Assembly (NCBI RefSeq): GCF_000236565.1
Contig: NZ_AHAM01000149.1
Coordinates: 1-64,000 of the forward strand
Reading direction: 5' to 3'
Source of the DNA: Mesorhizobium alhagi CCNWXJ12-2
GTDB lineage: Bacteria; Pseudomonadota; Alphaproteobacteria; Rhizobiales; Rhizobiaceae
Length of the DNA stretch: 64,000 nt
Position 1 is the first letter of the stretch. The number at the start of each line of letters is the position of its first letter. The position numbers and the translations under genes were made by a program. Below are positions 26,409 through 34,133 of this stretch, piece after piece. Below the pieces are notes generated by a model. The model made no database searches. It had not been told where the DNA came from and saw nothing but the letters and a program-made list of their open reading frames with translations.

Positions 26409-27293
26409 ATGGCCACTGTTCTAATCAGTACAATGGAAGACGCTGCGTCCGGCGTGAAGTTCGAAATATACGCAGAAGAGGTGGGCGGGCAGGTCGTATT
26501 TACGATCAAGCACATCACTGGAAACGCCGACATCCAGGGTTTCTTCGTGGACCTTGGTAACGACGGCGGAGCCATCACGTCTGTCGGATCGAAGTCAAAC
26601 AACATGAACGGCTCGTCCAACGATGGAACGAAACTGGACGGTTGGGACTATGGTACGGCGTTGGGTACAGTTGGTGGCAGCGATGCCAACTATACAACCC
26701 CAAACACGGAAAAGTCCTTCACGATAGCTGGAATAACGTCCCTCGCTCAGTTAGACGGAGCCCAACTGGGCATCCGTGCGACCAGCACCGGAGCTGACGG
26801 CCAAGGCAGCCTGAAGCTCGCCGACGTCGTGGAACTGCCGCCCCCGCCGCCGCCAATCGATCATTTCCCGCCGCGGACCCAGGATATCTCCCATGTCGAT
26901 TTCTATATGGACAAGGATGGCGACGGTGACGTCGACGTCTATGTCCGGGTAAACACGTCGGCTGCTGTCAATGATGATCTGGATACTTGGTACCAAACGG
27001 CGCTGAACTTCATCAAGAGCGCCGATCTGACGGGGGATGGCGTCGGCAACGATTTGCAGAACGCCGTGCTTCTGGGCGTCGCCATCAAGGGTGGAAGCCA
27101 AGAAGCGAAAGTGTTCTACGAACTGGATGGCAATCCCAATGACGTCGATCCCTTGCCAACTCATGGGATCCTCGTGGACAACCCGGTTGGTTTCGGCGGC
27201 CACGGTCTTGGGGCGTACAACGCGGTGATCTCCTACGATGGAACAACGTTCCAGGTAGGCACGGCCTGGTCGGGTCAGGATTACCTCGGCTGA
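26409..27293 (+). CDS. probable type I-secreted protein, 294 aa, unknown family
   Basis: No N-terminal signal peptide. The protein is acidic, Gly/Asp/Thr-rich and very low in cysteine, as exported proteins often are. Residues 1-143 form one beta-rich domain (GFFVDLGNDGGAI), PPPPPP at 144-149 is a linker, and the second domain contains DKDGDGDVDVY (about 168-178), an EF-hand or dockerin-like calcium loop. Classic GGxGxDxUx repeats are absent. It is followed by an ABC protein and an HlyD-type adaptor that lack another obvious substrate, so export through them is inferred. Function unknown. Confidence 0.8.
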   Translation: MATVLISTMEDAASGVKFEIYAEEVGGQVVFTIKHITGNADIQGFFVDLGNDGGAITSVGSKSNNMNGSSNDGTKLDGWDYGTALGTVGGSDANYTTPNTEKSFTIAGITSLAQLDGAQLGIRATSTGADGQGSLKLADVVELPPPPPPIDHFPPRTQDISHVDFYMDKDGDGDVDVYVRVNTSAAVNDDLDTWYQTALNFIKSADLTGDGVGNDLQNAVLLGVAIKGGSQEAKVFYELDGNPNDVDPLPTHGILVDNPVGFGGHGLGAYNAVISYDGTTFQVGTAWSGQDYLG

Positions 27294-27331
27294 TACGCCA
27301 GCGTCCGCTAATGCGGATAGCTCGCGCGCAT

Positions 27332-27367
27332 AGAGAACCCCGGCAGCAGGTGCCGCCGGGGTTCTCT
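27332..27367 (+). terminator. strong intercistronic hairpin, probable attenuating terminator
   Basis: 13-bp arms AGAGAACCCCGGC (27332-27344) and its complement (27355-27367) around a 10-nt loop, 38 bp after the secreted-protein stop. No T-run follows, so partial termination or 3'-end protection is more likely than full termination. This would give more transcript for the secreted protein than for its exporter. Confidence 0.7.
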
Positions 27368-27572
27368 GCCTCAAGAGCGGCGATCGAAGGCCTCGAGGCT
27401 ACGCAGCCCTCCGGGTCGGTAAGCGTGGTTCCCGCGCTGGCTAACCTCGGTTTGACTTGCACTGCCCGGTCGCCGACTTGAAGTCTGTAGTAATACCGGC
27501 TTTTGAGTCGTCGGCGGCAGTCAAGCTAGCAAATTCAAGTTAGTAGTTTAGTTTGCGTACGCTGAGGTAGTT

Positions 27573-29339
27573 GTGGCAGAAAAGATAAAATCAGATGAAA
27601 TCCAGCGCGTCTTCGACGCCTGTCTCAGCTATTTCTTGACGGCTGGACTGTTCAGCTTCGGCATGAACCTGCTCTATCTCGCTGCGCCGCTCTACATGCT
27701 GCAGGTCTACGACCGCGTGGTCTCCTCCGGCAGCCTGACCACGCTTGTGATGCTTACGGTCGTGCTGCTCATGGCCTTGGCCGCGCTCGCAGCACTGGAT
27801 ATAGTGCGTGGCAGGGTGCTTGCCCGCGCTGGACTCCGCCTCGACGGCCTGCTCGCGGGGCGCGTGGTCGCTGCCACGCTTGAGCGCGCCAATGGCGCCA
27901 GCAGCCAACCCTTGCGCGATTTCGACACCTTCCGTCAGTTCATGAGCGGCTCCGGCATCAGCGCCATCTTCGACCTTCCCTGGGCGCCGGTCTATATTCT
28001 TGTCCTCTATGTGCTGCATCCGATGCTCGGACTTTTTGCGCTGGCTTCGGCCGTCATCCTTGGACTGATGGCGCTGCTCAACGAATGGCTGGTGCGGCAA
28101 CCGCAGAAGGATGCCAATGCGGCCGCCGCCCGCAATTACAGTTTTACCGAGATGAGCCTGCGCAACGCAGAGGTCGTGCAGGCGATGGGTATGAGCAGCG
28201 GGCTGCTCAAGCGCTGGAGCCGCGATCGAAACAGGTACCTCACCCGGTATTTGGAGGCTAGTGACCGCGCCGGGGCGATGATCAGCCTGATCAAGTTCCT
28301 GCGCATGGCGATGCAATCGCTGATCCTCGGCGTCGGCGCCTATCTGGTCATCGAGCACATGGCGACGGCGGGAATCATGTTCGCCGCAATGCTTTTGCTG
28401 GGGCGCGCTCTGCAGCCGGTGGAACAGGTGGTCGGCAACTGGCGCAATCTCGTCTCGGCGCGCGCCGCCTGGCTGCGCGTTCGCGACCTTCTGGCCGCGA
28501 ACCCTCTCAGGGAGAGGCCACTCTCCCTGCCGCAGCCGCTGGGATGTCTTTCGGTCGAGGGGTTGACTTGCGCTACGCCAGGTAGCCTGAAACCTATCCT
28601 GCTCAATGTTAGCTTCCGCCTGGAGCCGGGCGAAATCGTAGGCGTCATCGGCCCATCGGGCGCCGGCAAGTCGACCCTGGCGCGCCAACTCGTCGGCGTG
28701 CAGCGGCCGACGGCGGGCGTGGTGAGGCTCGACAGCGCCGACGTCGCGCGATGGCCGCGCGAACTGCTCGGTCGCCATGTCGGATATCTGCCGCAGGACA
28801 TTGAAATCTTTGCCGACACGATCGCCGCCAATATCGGCCGCTTCCAGGACAATGTCGATGCGGAGATCATTCTGGCCGCGCAAATGGCCGGCGTGCACGA
28901 CAAGATCCTGCGACTGCCAGACGGCTACGACACCCAGGTCGGGGACGGCGGCGCGGTGCTCTCGGGCGGCGTGCGCCAACGGATCGCTTTGGCCCGGGCT
29001 GTTTTCGGCAATCCAAGCCTGGTGGTGCTCGACGAGCCCAATTCCAATCTCGATGCCGAGGGCGAGAACGCCTTGGCCGAGTGCCTGGGCCGTTTGAAGG
29101 ATCAGGGCGTCACGGTTGTGGTGATCTCACACCGCATGGCCACTTTCGGCACGGTCGACAAGATATTGGCCCTCAAAGACGGAGCGGTCCTCGCCTTCGG
29201 ACCGCGCGACGAGGTCGTCGCCACCCTCACCCGCCCCGTGCCGGCCAAAGCCAGCCATGCCGAAGCCGTCAAGCAGCGGGCGCTAGCAGCCGTTTCGGGA
29301 GACGAAATCAGGACTACGGACGATGCTGCGACCACCTGA
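27573..29339 (+). CDS. type I secretion ABC transporter (PrtD/HlyB-type permease-ATPase)
   Basis: A 588-aa half-transporter starting with GTG behind GAGG. The N-terminal transmembrane domain begins FDACLSYFLTAGLFSFGMNL; there is no C39-like peptidase domain, as in PrtD. ATPase domain: Walker A GPSGAGKST at about 361, signature LSGGVRQRIALARAVF at about 464, Walker B LVVLDEPNSNLD at about 482. It would energise export from cytoplasm to outside together with the adaptor downstream and a TolC protein encoded elsewhere. Confidence 0.95.
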   Translation: MAEKIKSDEIQRVFDACLSYFLTAGLFSFGMNLLYLAAPLYMLQVYDRVVSSGSLTTLVMLTVVLLMALAALAALDIVRGRVLARAGLRLDGLLAGRVVAATLERANGASSQPLRDFDTFRQFMSGSGISAIFDLPWAPVYILVLYVLHPMLGLFALASAVILGLMALLNEWLVRQPQKDANAAAARNYSFTEMSLRNAEVVQAMGMSSGLLKRWSRDRNRYLTRYLEASDRAGAMISLIKFLRMAMQSLILGVGAYLVIEHMATAGIMFAAMLLLGRALQPVEQVVGNWRNLVSARAAWLRVRDLLAANPLRERPLSLPQPLGCLSVEGLTCATPGSLKPILLNVSFRLEPGEIVGVIGPSGAGKSTLARQLVGVQRPTAGVVRLDSADVARWPRELLGRHVGYLPQDIEIFADTIAANIGRFQDNVDAEIILAAQMAGVHDKILRLPDGYDTQVGDGGAVLSGGVRQRIALARAVFGNPSLVVLDEPNSNLDAEGENALAECLGRLKDQGVTVVVISHRMATFGTVDKILALKDGAVLAFGPRDEVVATLTRPVPAKASHAEAVKQRALAAVSGDEIRTTDDAATT

Positions 29340-31059
29340 TCGAACGCTCGCCCCCTCCTCGAGGGTCTTAAGGATCTTCGGCCTGGTGCTGCTGGCGGCG
29401 CCGGCATTGTGGGCTTCTTATCAGATCGGCAAACACGGCAAAGGAACCGCCGCGGAACTCGTCAGTTGGCTCCCGCTCGAGCCAATCACCGCCCTGCGCG
29501 ATTCTCTTCTGGCGCGGGCTCAGGTGCTGCCTTCCAACGAGACGGTCGAGTGGTTGTTGGCCGCCCCTTCCGATGCCCTCGAAAGCTGGCGCTGGTTGGG
29601 CGACGTGGTACAAGCCATTCCGGTCTGGCTTCTGGTCTGTCTGACTGGCCTCCTTCTCCTCGTCCTTGCCAGTCTATACCGCCAGCGCCGGCGGCGGGGC
29701 GTCACCGAACTTCCGAGGGAATATTCGGGTGCCCGAGCCCTTGCCGTCAATGATGAAGGCCATGCGGCGATGCCACCGAGTGACTCGGCGCGCGGCGCTG
29801 TTTTCGCCGGCTGGATCACCTTGCTTCTCTTTTTCGGTGGCTTTGGCACGTGGGCGGCGACGGCGCCGCTGAACGGAGCCGTCGTCGGCGAAGCGGTCGT
29901 CAAGGTGGAAGGCAACCGCAAGAGCGTGCAGCATCTCGAAGGCGGCATCGTCAGGGAGATCAGGGTGCGTGAAGGCGATCTGGTCGAGGCCGGCGATGTT
30001 CTAGTCGTTCTCGACGACAGCCGAACACGCGCCGAACATGACGTGCTCTCGCAGCAATATGCGGTGCTGCGCGCCACTGAGGCACGCCTGTACGCCGAAT
30101 TCAGCCGCAGCCCGCATATAGACTTCCCGCCCGACCTCCTCGTTCGCACTGAGCCGTACGTCGACGCGGCCATGGAAGGGCAGCGGCAGGAATTCGAAAG
30201 CCGCAGGCAGGCGATTGGTGGGCAGGAGCTTATGCTCAAGCAGCGCGCGGCCCAGTTGCAGGAACAGATTGTCGGGCATAAGGCCCGGCTGGAGGCGCAG
30301 CAAAAGCAACTGACTTCCGTCCGGGACGAGACGGAGAGCCTCGCCGACCTGCTCAAGAAGGGGCTCGTCACCAAGCCGAGAATTCTGCAGCTCGACCGGG
30401 CGGCGGCAAGTCTCGAGGGAGAAATAGCGAGCACTGCAGCAGCAATCGCTTCAGGCCGGGAGGCATTGGGAGAGCTCTCCGAACAGATCACCCAGCTTCA
30501 GAAGGAGCAGTCCATGAAAGTGACTGCCGCTTTGCACGACGTGCAATCACGGCTTCTGGACGTGGAGCCGCGCCTGCGCAACGCGGATAATGCGCTCGAG
30601 CGAAACGCGATCCGCTCCCCCTATTCGGGCAAGATCGTCGACCAAAGCTTCTTCTCGGTCAACGGCGTCATTCAGCCAGGCGAGCGCATCCTGGACATCG
30701 TGCCGCACGCAACCTCGCTGGTTGTCGAAGCGCGGGTCAGGGTCGAGGATATTTCCGAGGTGAGGCCCGGAATGCCGGCCGAGATTCATTTCACGTCCTA
30801 CAAGCAACGCATCACGCCGACCATCAACGGAACCGTGGTTGAGGTTTCCGCCGACCGCCTGACGGACGAGCGTCAAGGGTTCGCCTATTACAACGCTATG
30901 GTCGCGGTGGATACCGGGGAATTGGCGGCCAGCCCAGAGATCCAGCTTTATCCCGGGATGCCAGCGACGGTGATGATAACAACCCAGGAGCGCACCGCGC
31001 TCGACTATCTGCTCGGCCCGCTCACGGCTTCGTTCAACGGCGCGTTTCGGCAGAGATGA
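29323..31059 (+). CDS. type I secretion membrane fusion protein, HlyD family, with N-terminal extension
   Basis: A 578-aa adaptor; usual members are about 430-480 aa. The canonical part starts near 155 with a membrane helix (GWITLLLFFGGFGTWAA), then the lipoyl-like half EGNRKSVQHLEGGIVREIRV, a coiled coil (about 240-430) and the return beta domain (IRSPYSGKIVDQSFFSVNG). The first 150 residues add two more hydrophobic helices (about 17-36 and 98-119) and a linker, features I do not know from standard HlyD/PrtE proteins. It overlaps the ABC gene by 17 bp. Confidence 0.93.
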   Translation: MLRPPDRTLAPSSRVLRIFGLVLLAAPALWASYQIGKHGKGTAAELVSWLPLEPITALRDSLLARAQVLPSNETVEWLLAAPSDALESWRWLGDVVQAIPVWLLVCLTGLLLLVLASLYRQRRRRGVTELPREYSGARALAVNDEGHAAMPPSDSARGAVFAGWITLLLFFGGFGTWAATAPLNGAVVGEAVVKVEGNRKSVQHLEGGIVREIRVREGDLVEAGDVLVVLDDSRTRAEHDVLSQQYAVLRATEARLYAEFSRSPHIDFPPDLLVRTEPYVDAAMEGQRQEFESRRQAIGGQELMLKQRAAQLQEQIVGHKARLEAQQKQLTSVRDETESLADLLKKGLVTKPRILQLDRAAASLEGEIASTAAAIASGREALGELSEQITQLQKEQSMKVTAALHDVQSRLLDVEPRLRNADNALERNAIRSPYSGKIVDQSFFSVNGVIQPGERILDIVPHATSLVVEARVRVEDISEVRPGMPAEIHFTSYKQRITPTINGTVVEVSADRLTDERQGFAYYNAMVAVDTGELAASPEIQLYPGMPATVMITTQERTALDYLLGPLTASFNGAFRQR

Positions 31060-31236
31060 TCAGGCGTGGATAGTCAGACCTGACGGTCCTCGCCCTTACC
31101 TTTCCGCCCTTGTCATGTGGGAAGCGTGGCGTCCGCGATGGCGCATCGACAATCGTGCTCAGAATTTCTGAATCCGGGACGCAAGCTGACACTCGGTCGC
31201 TTGAATCTTCACGGCATCATGGAACTACCGCTCGAA
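31060..31236. other. convergent intergenic region between secretion adaptor and curlin gene
   Basis: 177 bp between two stop codons. No T-tract terminator or further gene is visible. Confidence 0.4.
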
Positions 31237-31653
31237 CTACCAGCCCATCTGAAAGCTCGCGCCGGCGCGGCCATAACCGTTCTGCACCACATGGCCGTCG
31301 GTGTTACGGCCGAATTGGAACAGGCCGTAGGCGTTTCCGTTGCCGTTCTGCTGGAGCGTGCCGCGGTGGCCACTGCCTTCCTGATGCACGACACCGAAGT
31401 TGCCGCGGCCGTCCTGACCGATGCCGGCGGAATTGTTGCGGCCACGCTGGCGGATGCTCGCGCCGCCCTTGATAGCGTTGTAGAACGAGTACAGTTGAAG
31501 GCCGGTACGCAGCGCGCGCCCGGAATCGGCGCTGCTGGGTGCGATATGCACGCTCAACGAGCCACCGGCAGCGGCGGGAGCTGAAAGCGCGCTCAGCCCG
31601 ACGATCGCCGCCACGAGACCGGCGGCGAGTTTTTTGATGGGCTTGCGGGTCAT
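31237..31653 (-). CDS. curlin repeat protein (CsgA/CsgB-like amyloid subunit), second copy
   Basis: A 138-aa secreted protein starting MTRKPIKKLAAGLVAAIVG with GGAG seven bases upstream; an AxA-type signal cleavage follows (APAAA-GG). After a short unique stretch come three 22-residue curlin units of the pattern QxGxxN....QxGxG, seen as ASIRQRGRNNSAGIGQDGRG, VVHQEGSGHRGTLQQNGNG and LFQFGRNTDGHVVQNGYG. Such repeats stack into the amyloid beta-helix of curli fibres. It lies downstream of the csgH gene but has its own promoter region. Confidence 0.9.
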   Translation of the reverse strand: MTRKPIKKLAAGLVAAIVGLSALSAPAAAGGSLSVHIAPSSADSGRALRTGLQLYSFYNAIKGGASIRQRGRNNSAGIGQDGRGNFGVVHQEGSGHRGTLQQNGNGNAYGLFQFGRNTDGHVVQNGYGRAGASFQMGW

Positions 31654-31727
31654 CGGTGTTCTCCTTCTTGGTGTCTCGGATACAGCCGGTCTCTCCCGGC
31701 CGTTGGAGTGGATCATGAACCAGGCGG

Positions 31728-31739
31728 GCTGAACCGGCC
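31728..31739 (-). promoter_or_regulatory. shared 12-bp motif upstream of curlin gene 2
   Basis: GGCCGGTTCAGC (minus strand), 75 bp before the curlin start. The identical 12-mer occurs 78 bp before the other curlin gene (32833-32844). Same sequence, same orientation and near-equal spacing suggest a common promoter element or activator site. Confidence 0.55.
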
Positions 31740-31803
31740 CGGAACGGCGCGTTCAGATTTCGTTTAGAAACGAGGGCCGATTGCAGCGGCGGAGCAGGCG
31801 GAA

Positions 31804-31837
31804 CGAAAAAGGCGCCCGGATCAGGGCGCCTTTTTCG
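31804..31837 (-). terminator. rho-independent terminator of the curlin-csgH operon
   Basis: A perfect 14-bp inverted repeat (CGAAAAAGGCGCCC and complement) with a 6-nt loop and T5 on the minus strand, 20 bp after the csgH stop codon. The A/T flanks make it potentially bidirectional. Confidence 0.88.
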
Positions 31838-31856
31838 AAGGTCAGAGCTTAGACGG

Positions 31857-32249
31857 TCAAATCCGGCCGCCGATCAGCTCTTCGCAGATGACGGTCGAGC
31901 CGGCGCCGCTGACCTCGAGATGGGCGTCGTAGGTTCCGCCGCTGTCCAGCATGACTTGGCCGAGCGTGGCCGGCGCGTCCGGCGTTGCGTAGAATGCGCC
32001 GGCCTGGTTGATGCGCACGCTTCCCGCGCCGCCGCCGCCGTCCACGGACAGTCGGTAGCTTCCCTCGACCGCATCGGTCGCGTGAACGATGCCCTCGATC
32101 GTCGTCATACCGTCTGCCGCACCGGCGCGGAACTCACAGGCGAGCAGGCCGTCGGCGGACGCGGCCTGGCCTGCAAGCGCGGCGGCTACGCCGAGCACGG
32201 CGATGAGCGGCATGACGCCGAGGGCTCTATGGATGACTCGCTTCGACAT
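31857..32249 (-). CDS. csgH: curli assembly protein CsgH (CsgC-like amyloid chaperone)
   Basis: A 130-aa secreted protein. MSKRVIHRALGVMPLIAVLG is a signal peptide; the mature part is an all-beta domain with one cysteine near each end (LLACEFRAG and TVICEEL), matching the CsgC/CsgH fold known in Rhizobiales. CsgH inhibits premature polymerisation of curlin in the periplasm. GGAG lies six bases before the ATG; the gene is 71 bp downstream of curlin gene 1 and is followed by a strong terminator. Confidence 0.82.
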   Translation of the reverse strand: MSKRVIHRALGVMPLIAVLGVAAALAGQAASADGLLACEFRAGAADGMTTIEGIVHATDAVEGSYRLSVDGGGGAGSVRINQAGAFYATPDAPATLGQVMLDSGGTYDAHLEVSGAGSTVICEELIGGRI

Positions 32250-32320
32250 GATGATCTCCTCTGAGCATTGGGCCGGCCGGGCTTTGGAAATCCCGGCCGG
32301 CATGCGATCCGGGCTGCTGG

Positions 32321-32755
32321 TCAGCGGCAGGTCTGAACGATCGCTGCGACGTTGCCGCGGCCGGACTGCGACGTTGCCGCGTCGCAGCCATGGCCGACCT
32401 GAACGCCGGCCGCGATGTTGCCGTTGCCGTCCTGGACCATGATGCTGTTGTGGCTGGAGCCGAACTGGCCGATGCCGGCGGCGTTGTTGCGGCCGCGCTG
32501 TTCGGCCTGGCCGCGGTTGCGCCGCCCTTCCTGGCCAACTGCGGCGACGTTGCCCCGGCCGCGCTGCTTGGCGATGGCGCTGTTGCGGGCGCCGTTCTGG
32601 TATATGCCGATCTCGTTGCGGCGGCCGTCCTGGGATCCGCCGACCGAATGCGACCAGCCGTGCTGCTCGATCCAGATGCTGTTGGCCATGGCGGGCATGG
32701 AGGTGAAGCCGATGATCGCGGCAACGGCGCTGGTGATGATGAGCTTGGGAGTCAT
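32321..32755 (-). CDS. curlin repeat protein (CsgA/CsgB-like amyloid subunit), first copy
   Basis: A 144-aa secreted protein starting MTPKLIITSAVAAIIG behind AGGAGGAG. After cleavage near AMA-NS, five full 22-residue curlin units follow (IEQHGWSHSVGGSQDGRR, IYQNGARNSAIAKQRGRG, VGQEGRRNRGQAEQRGRN, IGQFGSSHNSIMVQDGNG, VQVGHGCDAATSQSGRG) and a sixth, partial one. Two cysteines near the end (HGCDAA and QTCR) are unusual for curlins. Operon with csgH. CsgG, CsgE and CsgF are not in the window. Confidence 0.92.
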   Translation of the reverse strand: MTPKLIITSAVAAIIGFTSMPAMANSIWIEQHGWSHSVGGSQDGRRNEIGIYQNGARNSAIAKQRGRGNVAAVGQEGRRNRGQAEQRGRNNAAGIGQFGSSHNSIMVQDGNGNIAAGVQVGHGCDAATSQSGRGNVAAIVQTCR

Positions 32756-33265
32756 TTGCTCCTCCTGGGTTTGCAGTGGGTTCATTTCCGCTTGAGAACG
32801 ACCCGACCCTGACAGAGACCGTCGGAACCTTCGCTGAACCGGCCATTCAGGGAGGGTTCACCCTTTGCTGATGCAAGCCACAACGGCTGCATGGGGATTG
32901 CAGACTGTCAGCTTTCGACCATCGAGGCGCGGAAGCGACGGAGGCAGAAGCCCCTGCGTTACAGGGGTCCCTTTTGGACGCCGAAACACATGCCGGAGCC
33001 TCGGTGCCGAAAGGACTCGTTGACGATCGCGAAGGCGAATTGGCGGCCTCTCAACGCGCTATCGTGGAAGAGATTGGAACAAGGATTCGCGGTCGCTTCG
33101 AGCGAATTGGCAAGGACAAGCAGCGTGGCGGAAAGATCATCATCGCCTAGTCGGTGGAGGCGTATGCTCGTAACCGCGTCGTCCAGCCGGCTCGATCGCC
33201 AGACGGCCAATACGAAGAAATCACTGTCATACGGCTGAACGGAATTGGGCTCGCGGCGCCACGAC
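32756..33265. other. 510-bp intergenic region with a degenerate reading frame and possible IS21-like end
   Basis: The left part holds the curlin promoter region. On the plus strand one frame stays open from about 32881 to 33285 apart from a single TAG at 33148-33150 (for example GLVDDREGELAASQRAIVEE before it and QPARSPDGQYEEITVIRL after it). A GTG at 33004 with GGAG upstream could start a 48-aa frame. Third-position GC is not raised, so coding is doubtful. GGGGTCCCTTTTGGACGCCG at 32964 onward resembles ends of IS21-family elements from memory. I recognise no gene. Confidence 0.35.
32833..32844 (-). promoter_or_regulatory. shared 12-bp motif upstream of curlin gene 1
   Basis: GGCCGGTTCAGC on the minus strand, 78 bp before the first curlin start codon and identical to the site 75 bp before the second curlin gene. 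Confidence 0.55.
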
Positions 33266-33973
33266 CTAGTTGCCGCTGATACGTTGGAACACGGTAAATG
33301 TCTGCATTATGTGCGAGCGCATGGCGTCTTCTGCTCGACGCCCGTCACGCGCCTGAATCGCATTGATGATCTCGCGGTGGTCTTGCTGGTTCAGCCGGCG
33401 CTCCTCGTCCGTTGTCAGCTTCGCGATGTGCTTGTTGAAGTAGAACTGGCCTACCCTGAAAATATCGTCAGCGAGACGCGTGTTTCGCGCAGCGGCGATG
33501 ATCGCATCGTGGAACCGGCGGTTGGCCTCGACACGGTAGGCAGGCGTGAGATCGGCGGTGCGGTCGCGCTCGTCCTGGATGGCGACAATCGCTGCGATCT
33601 CCGCGTCTGTCGCCCGGGTTGCGGCCAGCCGCGCCGCATAGCCCTCAAGTGCGGCGCGAACCTCGGAGCGCTCGCGAATTTCCTCCAGGCTATATTCACG
33701 AACCGCCCAGCCGCGCTTGCGGGGCGTGATGAGCTGATCAGCCGCCAGGCGCTGAAGACTCTCGCGTATGGGCGTGCGGGAAACCTGTAGCGCCTGCGCC
33801 AGATCCGCCTCGATCAGCGGCTCGTTCGGGCGAATCTCCCCTTCCACAATGGCGCGTCGGAGCCGTTTGTATACCTCCGACGCGGCGCCTTGGCTGCGGC
33901 GGGCGCTTTCCTGCGCCGTCGACAGGCGTAGTTCGACGTCGGGCAGAGTATCTTTTGATTTTGTTCGTACCAT
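33266..33973 (-). CDS. GntR family regulator with FCD domain
   Basis: A 235-aa regulator of the FadR/FCD branch. The winged helix contains PLIEADLAQALQVSRTPIRESLQRL, the diagnostic GntR helix. The all-helical FCD domain carries metal-binding histidines in NRRFHDAIIAAARN, QQDHREIINAI and MRSHIMQTF. It is divergent from the fumarylacetoacetase-TRAP operon and probably represses it until an acidic metabolite binds. A TTGTTCG/CGAACAA dyad overlaps its start codon. Confidence 0.92.
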   Translation of the reverse strand: MVRTKSKDTLPDVELRLSTAQESARRSQGAASEVYKRLRRAIVEGEIRPNEPLIEADLAQALQVSRTPIRESLQRLAADQLITPRKRGWAVREYSLEEIRERSEVRAALEGYAARLAATRATDAEIAAIVAIQDERDRTADLTPAYRVEANRRFHDAIIAAARNTRLADDIFRVGQFYFNKHIAKLTTDEERRLNQQDHREIINAIQARDGRRAEDAMRSHIMQTFTVFQRISGN

Positions 33974-33983
33974 TTTCGAACAA
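33961..33983. promoter_or_regulatory. candidate GntR operator, dyad TTGTTCG-N9-CGAACAA
   Basis: A perfect 7-bp inverted repeat spaced by 9 bp spans the start codon of the GntR gene. Position suggests autorepression; the spacer is longer than that of classical FadR-type sites. Confidence 0.4.
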
Positions 33984-34027
33984 TAGCGCAGTGGTCACAG
34001 GAACGGAAGATATCGGCATACTTGACC

Positions 34028-34047
34028 GCATGCAAGTTCGCATGCAA
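34028..34047. promoter_or_regulatory. tandem GCATGCAA repeats spaced 12 bp apart
   Basis: GCATGCAA at 34028-34035 and again at 34040-34047, in the divergent region before the fumarylacetoacetase operon. Each copy contains a GCATGC palindrome. It could be the site by which the GntR regulator controls the operon. Confidence 0.4.
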
Positions 34048-34073
34048 AGTACGGACATGGGAGGAATCTGACG

Positions 34074-34133
34074 ATGGCAGTTTGCCGAAGCCGCAAATTC
34101 CGATCTGGGGCCTTTCCGGCGAGCTTGCCATGA
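34074..34133 (+). CDS. possible 19-aa leader peptide coupled to fumarylacetoacetase
   Basis: An ATG preceded by GGGAGGA opens a 19-codon frame (MAVCRSRKFRSGAFPASLP) whose TGA overlaps the fumarylacetoacetase ATG as ATGA. The downstream gene itself has only a weak ribosome site, so translation may depend on this leader. The peptide is basic and resembles nothing I know. It may instead be chance. Confidence 0.4.
   Translation: MAVCRSRKFRSGAFPASLP

Noticed and set aside
26409-27293. RTX toxin or adhesin
   Set aside because: No GGxGxDxUx nonapeptide repeats; only one calcium-type loop.
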